From the NCBI GenBank assembly GCA_900541185.1, contig UQIQ01000060.1, positions 1 through 11,861 on the forward strand: 11,861 nt of DNA, given 5' to 3'. The DNA is from an uncultured Collinsella sp. GTDB lineage: Bacteria > Actinomycetota > Coriobacteriia > Coriobacteriales > Coriobacteriaceae. Shown here one piece after another: positions 6,458 to 11,861 of this stretch. Within the stretch, counting starts at the first letter, position 1; each line of letters opens with the position of its first letter. The notes beneath the pieces were generated by a model. The model did not search any database and was not told where the DNA came from. It saw nothing but the letters and a program-made list of their open reading frames with translations. Made by a program: the position numbers and the translations under genes.

Positions 6458-7483
6458 CTACTCGCAGAGCAGCTTAGCAATCTGGACGGCGTTAGTTGCC
6501 GCGCCCTTACGGATTTGGTCGCCGCAGCACCAGAAGGTGATGCCACGCGCGGCCTCGGGGTTCGAGATGTCGCGGCGCACGCGGCCGACCCAAATCAGGT
6601 CCTGGTCGGAGGTGTCCATCGGCATGGGGAAGCGGTCGTGTGCATCCTCGGCAGCCATATCGTCAACCAGCTTGACACCCGGGGCAGAAGCCAGCGCAGC
6701 ACGAGCCTCCTCGACCGTAATGTCGCGCTCAAACTCGAGCGTAATGCTCTCGGAGTGCGAGCGCAGCACAGGGACGCGCACGCAGGTGCAGTTCACGCGC
6801 AGCTCGGGCAGATGCATGATCTTGCGGCCCTCGTTCTGCAGTTTCATCTCCTCGGAGGTAAAGCCCTCCTCCTTGACGCCGCCAATCTGCGGAATCAGGT
6901 TGCTCGCCAGCTGAGCGGCAAACGCGCGCGGCTCGGGAATCTCCTCGCCACGGCCCAGGGCGGCCAGCTGAGCCTCGAGCTCGGCCATACCGGGAGCGCC
7001 AGCACCCGAAGCCGCCTGGTACGTCGAGACGATCATGCGCTTCACGCCGGCGAGCTGATGCAGCGGCCACGTGGGAACCAGGCCGATGATGGTCGCGCAG
7101 TTGGGATTGGCGATAAGACCGTGATGCCATTTGATGTCGTCGGCATTGATCTCGGGCACGACCAGCGGCACCTCGGGATCCATGCGGAAGGCATGGCTGT
7201 TGTCGACCACGACGGCGCCGCGCTTGACGGCCTCGGGCAGTAGCTCCTTCGCGATATCGTCGCCGGCGGCGCCAAGTACGATGTCACAACCCTCAAAGGC
7301 CTCGGGGCAAGCCTCCTCAATCACGATCTGCTCGCCGCGGAACTCAACGGTCTTGCCCGCGGAGCGTGCACTTGCCAACAGCTTGAGCTTGCCAACCGGA
7401 AACTCCTGCTCGTTGAGGCACTCGAGCATCTGGGTGCCCACGGCTCCCGTCGCGCCCAAAATAGCAACCGTGTACTGTTTCAT
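6458..7483 (-). CDS. asd: Aspartate-semialdehyde dehydrogenase
   Basis: The enzyme converts L-aspartyl-4-phosphate to L-aspartate-4-semialdehyde with NADPH, the branch point to lysine/diaminopimelate, threonine and methionine. The 341-residue product opens with the nucleotide-binding ILGATGAVG (8-16). It carries the catalytic cysteine in NPNCATI (Cys129), TYQAASGAGAPGM (154-166) and the substrate-binding Arg236 and His243 in CVRVPVLRSHSES. Length is normal for the family. The start is ATG 7483, because GGGGG lies just upstream and the product then begins at the conserved MKQYTVAILGATG; the frame is open further upstream to 7570, but those residues do not fit the family. It lies downstream of lysC on the same strand, 173 bp away, with hairpins between, so it may be transcribed separately. 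Confidence 0.96.
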   Translation of the reverse strand: MKQYTVAILGATGAVGTQMLECLNEQEFPVGKLKLLASARSAGKTVEFRGEQIVIEEACPEAFEGCDIVLGAAGDDIAKELLPEAVKRGAVVVDNSHAFRMDPEVPLVVPEINADDIKWHHGLIANPNCATIIGLVPTWPLHQLAGVKRMIVSTYQAASGAGAPGMAELEAQLAALGRGEEIPEPRAFAAQLASNLIPQIGGVKEEGFTSEEMKLQNEGRKIMHLPELRVNCTCVRVPVLRSHSESITLEFERDITVEEARAALASAPGVKLVDDMAAEDAHDRFPMPMDTSDQDLIWVGRVRRDISNPEAARGITFWCCGDQIRKGAATNAVQIAKLLCE

Positions 7484-7546
7484 GCTTCCCCCTTTAAAGG
7501 TTGTGGCTATCGCCCGCGCGCCAAGCAGGCCGATTATTGTTGCCAG

Positions 7547-7552
7547 TGTATA
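7547..7552 (-). promoter_or_regulatory. Weak -10 candidate for asd
   Basis: On the minus strand TATACA (complement of 7547-7552), preceded by TTG, sits about 65 bp before the asd ATG. It would supply a -10 with a partial TGN extension. No good -35 is visible, because the adjoining bases are the GC-rich hairpin at 7558-7584. Confidence 0.2.
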
Positions 7553-7557
7553 CAAGA

Positions 7558-7584
7558 ACGGGGCGGGCACGAAACCCGCCCCGT
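7558..7584 (-). terminator. GC-rich hairpin after lysC, possible terminator
   Basis: ACGGGGCGGG (7558-7567) pairs perfectly with CCCGCCCCGT (7575-7584) around a 7-base loop. On the minus strand, the direction of lysC and asd, the stem is followed by TCTTGTAT rather than a clean T run, so it would be a weak or partial terminator between lysC and asd. Confidence 0.5.
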
Positions 7585-7585
7585 C

Positions 7586-7606
7586 GAAACGAAACCGAAA
7601 CGAAAC
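7586..7606. repeat. Short tandem GAAAC repeat
   Basis: GAAAC occurs at 7586, 7591, 7597 and 7602, spaced 5, 6 and 5 bp, with a further copy at 7571 inside the neighbouring hairpin loop. It is noncoding, between lysC and asd. Function is unknown; it may be a slippage-derived microsatellite. Confidence 0.6.
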
Positions 7607-7614
7607 GCCCCGCC

Positions 7615-7646
7615 GTAGATTTTTAAGACATGACCCAAAAATCTAC
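7615..7646 (-). other. AT-rich hairpin just after the lysC stop
   Basis: GTAGATTTTT (7615-7624) is a perfect inverted copy of AAAAATCTAC (7637-7646) with a 12-base loop, starting about 10 bp past the lysC stop. With the GC-rich stem at 7558-7584 it forms a two-hairpin 3' end for lysC. No T run follows it, so it is not itself a classical terminator. Confidence 0.5.
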
Positions 7647-7656
7647 CGAGCAGTCG

Positions 7657-9045
7657 CTACTTTTTGAGCGCGGCCAGAGCGGGATCAACCGGCGCGGGAG
7701 CCTCCAGGTCGGAGACCTTCACAATACCGTTCTCATCGGAGAAGGCACGGTAAATGGTCCGAATCGCCAGGTCGAAGTCCTTCTCCTCGACACCGATAAT
7801 GATGTTGATCTCGTCGCAGCTCTGCGAAATCATACGCACACTCACGCCGGCCTGGCCAAGCATGCCAAACAGATGGCCCGAGATGCCGGCACGGCCGCGC
7901 AGGTTACGGCCGACGGTCGCGATGAGCGCCAAGCCCTCGACAACCTCGATCTCGAGCGGCTCAACCTCCTGCTGAATGTCGCCCACAAGCGAGTACAGTG
8001 AATCGTGAACGTCCTGCTCCTGCACCACGGCGCCAAAGCGGTCGACGCCGGTAGGCATATGCTCGACGGAAACGTCATAGCGCTCGAAGACCGAAAGCGC
8101 GCGGCGCATAAAGCCGACGCGGGGCTTGGTGCGGTCGCGGGCCACGTTGATGGCGACAAAACCGCGCTTGCCGGTCACGCCGGTAATGATGGGCTCTGCC
8201 TCGCCCTCGTCGGCCGTCTCGCTAATGATGGTGCCGGGATCCTGCGGCGCATTGGTGTTCTTGATGACCAGCGGAATGCCTGCCTCGCGCACGGGGAACA
8301 CAGCCTCCTCGTGCAGGACGCTTGCGCCCATGTACGAAAGCTCGCGCAGCTCCTCGTAGGTAACGCGCGCAATGGGCTGAGCCTCGGGCACAATGCGAGG
8401 ATCGGCAGAATAGAAGCCCGAGACGTCAGTCCAGTTCTCGTACAGGTCGGCGCCCAGGCACTTGGCAAGGATCGAGCCCGAGATATCGCCGCCGCCTCGA
8501 TCGAGCAGCTTGATCTGGCCCTCACGCGTCGCGCCGTAGAAACCGGGCATAACAAAGCCGCCCTGCTGGCCGTACTCCTGCACCAGCTCGGAGGTGCGGT
8601 TCATGCTGAGCGTACCGTCGTGATGGAACGCCACAACCGTCGCGGCGTCCAGGAACGGCAGACCCAGGTACTCGGCCATCAGGCGAGCGGTGAAGTACTC
8701 GCCGCGGCTCACGAGCTCCTCGGTGGAGTAGCCGCCCGAGCGGGCGCGCTCGGCAAAGGCCGCGAACTCCTCACGGATGGGATAGGTGAGCTCCAGCTCG
8801 TCAGCGATATCAAAATAGCGCTGGCCAATGTCCTCGAGCAGTTCCTCGCACGACACGTGATACTTAACGTGCGCGTTAACCAAGTAGAGCAGGTCGGTCA
8901 CCTTGGTATCGCCCTTAAAGCGGCGACCGCAGGCAGAAACCACCACAAAACGGCGGGCAGGGTCGGCATCGACGATGGCCTTGATCTTCTTGAAGTGTTC
9001 GGCGTCGGCGACCGACGAGCCGCCAAACTTGGCAATCTTAATCAT
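7657..9045 (-). CDS. lysC: Aspartate kinase (monofunctional, two ACT domains)
   Basis: This enzyme phosphorylates L-aspartate with ATP, the first committed step to lysine, threonine and methionine. The 462-residue product starts IAKFGGSSV (4-12), the family's nucleotide/aspartate motif. It continues with VVSACG (35-40), SRGEYFTARLMAEYLG (113-128), RGGGDISGS (183-191) and WTDVSGFYSADPR (205-217). Two ACT regulatory domains follow (about 295-365 and 370-440), the usual site of feedback inhibition by lysine and/or threonine; which one acts here cannot be told. The RGGGD motif has Gly where many aspartate kinases have Ser. No homoserine dehydrogenase domain is fused. Start ATG 9045 is fixed by the conserved N-terminus. 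The only Shine-Dalgarno-like GAAAGG is 13 bp upstream, unusually far. It is divergent from thrC. Confidence 0.96.
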   Translation of the reverse strand: MIKIAKFGGSSVADAEHFKKIKAIVDADPARRFVVVSACGRRFKGDTKVTDLLYLVNAHVKYHVSCEELLEDIGQRYFDIADELELTYPIREEFAAFAERARSGGYSTEELVSRGEYFTARLMAEYLGLPFLDAATVVAFHHDGTLSMNRTSELVQEYGQQGGFVMPGFYGATREGQIKLLDRGGGDISGSILAKCLGADLYENWTDVSGFYSADPRIVPEAQPIARVTYEELRELSYMGASVLHEEAVFPVREAGIPLVIKNTNAPQDPGTIISETADEGEAEPIITGVTGKRGFVAINVARDRTKPRVGFMRRALSVFERYDVSVEHMPTGVDRFGAVVQEQDVHDSLYSLVGDIQQEVEPLEIEVVEGLALIATVGRNLRGRAGISGHLFGMLGQAGVSVRMISQSCDEINIIIGVEEKDFDLAIRTIYRAFSDENGIVKVSDLEAPAPVDPALAALKK

Positions 9046-9149
9046 GGGCTGGAGGTTACCTTTCTAAAAAGCCTCTGCGAACCTATTTTGCACGCTCTGA
9101 TACCATGGTTTCACCGATTGGGACCAAGGCATCCGAGGAGCAGTGTTAT
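9046..9149. promoter_or_regulatory. Divergent lysC/thrC intergenic region
   Basis: This 104-bp gap must hold the promoters of both lysC (left) and thrC (right), but I see no clear -35/-10 pair for either. The best plus-strand pair, TTTCTA (9061-9066) and TATTTT (9084-9089) with a 17-bp spacer, is poor. The thrC ribosome-binding site GAGGAG is at 9135-9140. No riboswitch, T-box or threonine-rich leader peptide is recognisable. Confidence 0.5.
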
Positions 9150-10667
9150 ATGGGAACTTATCATAGTACACGAGGACGCACTTTATCGTGCTCAAGTAAG
9201 GTGGCAATCCGCACCGGCATCGCTCCCGACGGGGGTCTGTTTGTCTCGGACGAGCTCGGCACCCAGCAGGTCGATATCAGCTCGCTTGCAGATAAATCGT
9301 ACTTTGAAATCGCTCAAGATGTGTTGGGAATGTTACTGAATGATTACACGGCCGAAGAAATTTCGGCGTGTGTCGACGAGGCATATCGCGGCACGTTCGC
9401 GAGTGAAGAGGTTACGCCGCTCGTCAAACTCGACGCTGCGCCGGGCGCTGACGCCCCTCAGACCTATGTGATGGAGCTCTTTGGCGGCCCCACGAGTGCC
9501 TTTAAGGACGTCGCCCTGCAGATGCTCCCCCGCTTGATGGCCCGCACTTCCGCCAAGGACGGCGGCGCCGAGCGCATCATGATCGTCACCGCCACGTCGG
9601 GCGACACAGGCAAGGCAGCACTCGCCGGCTTTGCCGACGCCCCGGGCACGGGCATCACCGTCTTTTATCCCGAGGGCAAGGTCAGCCGCGTGCAGAATCT
9701 GCAGATGTCCACGCAGGAGGGCGGCAACGTCGCCGTCTGCGGCATCCGCGGCAACTTCGACGACGCCCAGAGTGCCGTCAAGCGCATCTTTGCCGATAAG
9801 GAGCTGGCCGAGCGCCTGGAGGCCGCCGGCACCGTGCTTTCGAGCGCCAACTCCATCAACGTCGGCCGCCTGGTGCCGCAGGTCGTCTACTACTTTGCCG
9901 CCTATGCGCAGCTGCTGCGCGCCGGCGCCATCGAGGCCGGCGATGCCGTGGAGTTCTGCGTACCGACCGGCAACTTTGGCGATATCCTGGCCGGCTACTA
10001 CGCCAAGCGCATGGGTCTGCCCGTCGCCAAACTCGTCGTGGCCAGCGACAAGAACAACGTGCTCGCTGACTTCCTGACCACCGGCGTCTACGACCGCAAC
10101 CGTCCGTTCTTCACGACCATTTCGCCGTCGATGGACATCCTTATTAGCTCTAATCTGGAGCGCATGCTCTACTTCCTGTCCGACGGCGACTGCGAGCTCG
10201 TTGCCGGCCTTATGGAGCAGCTTGCCCAGACCGGTCGCTACGAGGTGCCTGCCGAGCTGCTGGCCAAGATCCAGAGCGTATTTGGCTGCGGCTGGGCCAG
10301 CGAGGACGAGGTTCGCGCCGCCATCAAGAGCTGCTGGGATGCCAACGGCTACGTGATCGACCCGCACACCGCTTGCGGCTATCACGTCTTTGAGCAGGTC
10401 GCCCCCACCGAGGGCGCCAAGGCCCGCGTGCTGCTTTCGACCGCCAGCCCCTACAAGTTCCCGCGCGCCTGCTGCGATGCCCTGGGCCTCGACGTTCCCG
10501 AGGACGACTTTGAGGCCATGCGCATGCTCGAGCAGGCCACCAACACGGTTGCCCCGACCCAGCTCGCCGAACTCGAATCCAAGCCCGTCCGCTTCGAAGA
10601 CGTCTGCAACGTCGATGAGATGGCAAGCTACGTCGAGTCTGCAGCAAAAAAGATGGCTACCAACTAA
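9150..10667 (+). CDS. thrC: Threonine synthase
   Basis: This pyridoxal-phosphate enzyme converts O-phosphohomoserine to L-threonine and phosphate, the last step of the pathway. The 505-residue product opens with YHSTRG and APDGGLFV, typical of the long (E. coli/yeast-type) threonine synthases. The PLP lysine is Lys119 in GGPTSAFKD. Phosphate and cofactor contacts are in TATSGDTGKAAL (148-159), SSANSINVGRLVPQ (231-244) and PTGNFGD (272-278). Length fits the class. The start chosen is ATG 9150, because GAGGAG ends 9 bp before it and homologues begin near this point; an in-frame ATG at 9105 lacks a ribosome-binding site. It is followed by a strong terminator and then thrB. Confidence 0.97.
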   Translation: MGTYHSTRGRTLSCSSKVAIRTGIAPDGGLFVSDELGTQQVDISSLADKSYFEIAQDVLGMLLNDYTAEEISACVDEAYRGTFASEEVTPLVKLDAAPGADAPQTYVMELFGGPTSAFKDVALQMLPRLMARTSAKDGGAERIMIVTATSGDTGKAALAGFADAPGTGITVFYPEGKVSRVQNLQMSTQEGGNVAVCGIRGNFDDAQSAVKRIFADKELAERLEAAGTVLSSANSINVGRLVPQVVYYFAAYAQLLRAGAIEAGDAVEFCVPTGNFGDILAGYYAKRMGLPVAKLVVASDKNNVLADFLTTGVYDRNRPFFTTISPSMDILISSNLERMLYFLSDGDCELVAGLMEQLAQTGRYEVPAELLAKIQSVFGCGWASEDEVRAAIKSCWDANGYVIDPHTACGYHVFEQVAPTEGAKARVLLSTASPYKFPRACCDALGLDVPEDDFEAMRMLEQATNTVAPTQLAELESKPVRFEDVCNVDEMASYVESAAKKMATN

Positions 10668-10680
10668 AACCCCTTATAAG

Positions 10681-10710
10681 GCGCCGGCGAAAGCCGGCGC
10701 ACTTTCTTTT
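10681..10710 (+). terminator. Intrinsic terminator of thrC
   Basis: GCGCCGGC (10681-10688) pairs perfectly with GCCGGCGC (10693-10700) across a GAAA tetraloop, followed by the pyrimidine-rich tail ACTTTCTTTT. It starts 13 bp past the thrC stop and is a strong plus-strand terminator, which suggests thrB is transcribed largely on its own or by readthrough. Confidence 0.9.
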
Positions 10711-10745
10711 AATTTGGCTCCCCAGCGCGGTGAGGAGACGGCGTA

Positions 10746-10856
10746 GGTCGGTTTCACGCTTGCTCCGTCGCGAGTTCCGCACGAGCCGAAGGCCACTAAA
10801 TGTGGCCTTCGTGCGAGCAGGACTGTCCGAGCAGCGGAGCAAGCGTGAAACCGACC
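10746..10856. repeat. 111-bp long-armed palindrome in the thrB leader
   Basis: Outer arms 10746-10767 and 10835-10856 are perfect 22-bp inverted copies. An inner hairpin joins CGAAGGCCAC (10787-10796) to GTGGCCTTCG (10802-10811) around TAAAT, and CGCA/TGCG extends it past a bulge. The element ends 4 bp before the thrB ribosome-binding site AGGAGG (10860-10865). In mRNA it would form a large structure directly upstream of thrB translation. It may be an inserted repeat element, an mRNA stabiliser or a control element. No promoter for thrB is visible between it and the thrC terminator. Confidence 0.9.
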
Positions 10857-10875
10857 CCCAGGAGGACCAACAACA

Positions 10876-11757
10876 ATGATCAAGATCACCGTCCCCGCCA
10901 CCAGCGCAAACCTAGGCATTGGCTACGATACCCTCGGCATGGCCGTCAGCCTCTACTCGCACTTCACCTTCGAGCGCGCCGACAAACTCACCATCACGGG
11001 CTGCCCCGAGGAATTCCAAAACGAGAACAACCTGGTCTACGTGAGCTTTGTCGATGCACTGGCTGCATGGGGCGAGCCGGCTTTTCCCGTTGCCATCGAC
11101 ATCCAGACCGACGTGCCCGTCGCCCGCGGCCTGGGCTCCAGCTCCACCTGCGTCGTCGCCGGCATTATGGCCGCCGCCGCACTGACAGGCCACACCGTCG
11201 ACCGCGCCGAGCTGGTTCGCATTGCCACCGAAGTCGAGGGCCATCCCGATAACGTCGCCCCCGCTATCCTGGGCGGCGCCGTCTGTTCCTTTACGCCGAC
11301 CGATTCGCTCCCCCAGTGCCTGCGCTACGAGGTGAGCGATCGCCTGCGTTTTATTACCGTGATTCCGCCCTACGAGGTGCATACGAGCGAGGCGCGCAAG
11401 GTTGTGCCGCAGGAGATTCCACTCTCCACCGCCGTGTGGCAGATGGGCCGCATCGCCGGCATGACGCGCGGCTTGGAGACTGGTGACCTCGACCTGATTG
11501 CCGCCGCCAATGACGACCGCATCCAGGAACCCTATCGTCGCCGTCTGATTCCCGACTACAACGCCGTGCGCGACACCTGCCTTAACGGCGGCGCCAAGAC
11601 CATCTGGATCAGCGGCTCGGGCTCGACTCTCATGGCCGTGACTGACGACACCATCGTGGCAAAGTTCCTGCAGGTCAAGCTGCGCGAGCAGTTCCCTAAG
11701 TGTGATACGCATATTCTGACGTGCGACACGGAAGGCGCCCAGATCGAATACCTGTAG
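10876..11757 (+). CDS. thrB: Homoserine kinase
   Basis: This GHMP-family kinase phosphorylates L-homoserine with ATP to O-phosphohomoserine, the substrate of the neighbouring ThrC. The 293-residue length is normal. The N-terminal motif PATSANLGIGYDTLGMA (7-23), the phosphate-binding loop VARGLGSSS (82-90), EGHPDNVAPAILGG (121-134) and the C-terminal GSGST (247-251) are all present and intact. ATG 10876 has AGGAGG 10 bp upstream. It is separated from thrC by a terminator and a large palindrome, so the two are adjacent but not tightly coupled. Homoserine dehydrogenase, which makes its substrate, is not encoded in this window. Confidence 0.97.
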   Translation: MIKITVPATSANLGIGYDTLGMAVSLYSHFTFERADKLTITGCPEEFQNENNLVYVSFVDALAAWGEPAFPVAIDIQTDVPVARGLGSSSTCVVAGIMAAAALTGHTVDRAELVRIATEVEGHPDNVAPAILGGAVCSFTPTDSLPQCLRYEVSDRLRFITVIPPYEVHTSEARKVVPQEIPLSTAVWQMGRIAGMTRGLETGDLDLIAAANDDRIQEPYRRRLIPDYNAVRDTCLNGGAKTIWISGSGSTLMAVTDDTIVAKFLQVKLREQFPKCDTHILTCDTEGAQIEYL

Positions 11758-11788
11758 TCGCCGTCCCGTATACTCGCCGGGGAGGCCA

Positions 11789-11803
11789 GGGGGCTTTGCC
11801 CCC
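11789..11803. other. Short GC hairpin after thrB
   Basis: GGGGGC (11789-11794) pairs with GCCCCC (11798-11803) around TTT. No T run follows on either strand, so it is at best a factor-assisted or weak end of the thrB transcript. Confidence 0.4.
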
Positions 11804-11836
11804 AAATCGTCCTCGGACATGGCAGGACCCCCGCTG

Positions 11837-11861
11837 CTGTCTCTTATACACATCTGACGCT
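11837..11861. other. Nextera/Tn5 adapter remnant (right end)
   Basis: CTGTCTCTTATACACATCT (11837-11855) is the exact reverse complement of the Tn5 mosaic end, followed by GACGCT of the read-1 adapter. It is library sequence. The long minus-strand frame beginning M-C-I-R-D-S at 11853 starts inside it and is an artefact antisense to thrB. Confidence 0.98.

Noticed and set aside
9046..9149. Lysine riboswitch, T-box or threonine leader peptide ahead of lysC/thrC
   Set aside because: The 104-bp divergent gap is too short for a lysine riboswitch, and I see no T-box sequence and no Thr-rich short frame.
8005..9339. 444-codon open frame on the plus strand over lysC
   Set aside because: It is antisense to an unmistakable aspartate kinase with all motifs; GC-rich genes often leave a long open frame opposite. 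No family resemblance, only His/Leu/Arg/Ala-rich text.
9333..10385. 350-codon open frame on the minus strand over thrC
   Set aside because: It is antisense to threonine synthase; composition (Gly/Ala/Val/His-rich) is typical of a shadow frame and no ribosome-binding site was noted.
11789..11803. Strong intrinsic terminator of thrB
   Set aside because: The 6-bp stem has no T run on either side, so it is listed only as a hairpin.
10912..11853. 313-codon minus-strand frame beginning M-C-I-R-D-S
   Set aside because: Its start codon lies in the Tn5 adapter and the rest is antisense to thrB.

Overview
The window is a GC-rich, densely coded stretch that most resembles a gut Coriobacteriia genome (Actinomycetota, Collinsella-like). 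This rests on protein style, GC-rich codon use and gene content, not on any marker gene, so the genus is an inference. Both ends carry Tn5/Nextera adapter sequence (10-42 and 11837-11861). The biological insert is therefore about 43-11836, and anything translated from the outermost bases is artefact.

Layout. On the minus strand, 196-3668 holds a two-gene ABC transporter operon: a LolD/MacB-type ATPase followed by a large FtsX-type permease, closed by a strong terminator at 91-134. A 271-bp intergenic region follows. It contains a textbook Gram-positive/actinobacterial LexA (SOS) box at 3870-3883, lying over the promoter of a plus-strand GyrI-like gene (3940-4577) that is broken by one missing base. 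Next comes a patch of decayed genes: the 5' part of an Abi_2-family abortive-infection gene (4748 to about 5104) is fused out of frame to the 3' end of a ClC-type chloride channel gene (to 5322). After it lies a 62-bp-period array of alternating inverted motifs with conserved arms and a variable 5-bp core (5350-5488). A minus-strand ogt (O6-alkylguanine-DNA alkyltransferase) follows at 5529-6107.

The right half is aspartate-family biosynthesis: asd (minus, 6458-7483), lysC (minus, 7657-9045), then divergently thrC (plus, 9150-10667) and thrB (plus, 10876-11757). Together these encode the aspartate kinase, semialdehyde dehydrogenase, homoserine kinase and threonine synthase steps. Homoserine dehydrogenase (hom) is not in the window. 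Two very long hairpin-forming inverted repeats lie next to these genes: 6316-6445 just past the asd stop, with perfect 28-bp outer arms, and 10746-10856 in the thrB 5' leader, with perfect 22-bp outer arms.

The most interesting signals are the SOS-controlled GyrI-like gene near ogt (a possible DNA-alkylation response neighbourhood), the alternating variable-core repeat array, the two long palindromic elements, and a possible RNA switch over the Abi ribosome-binding site.
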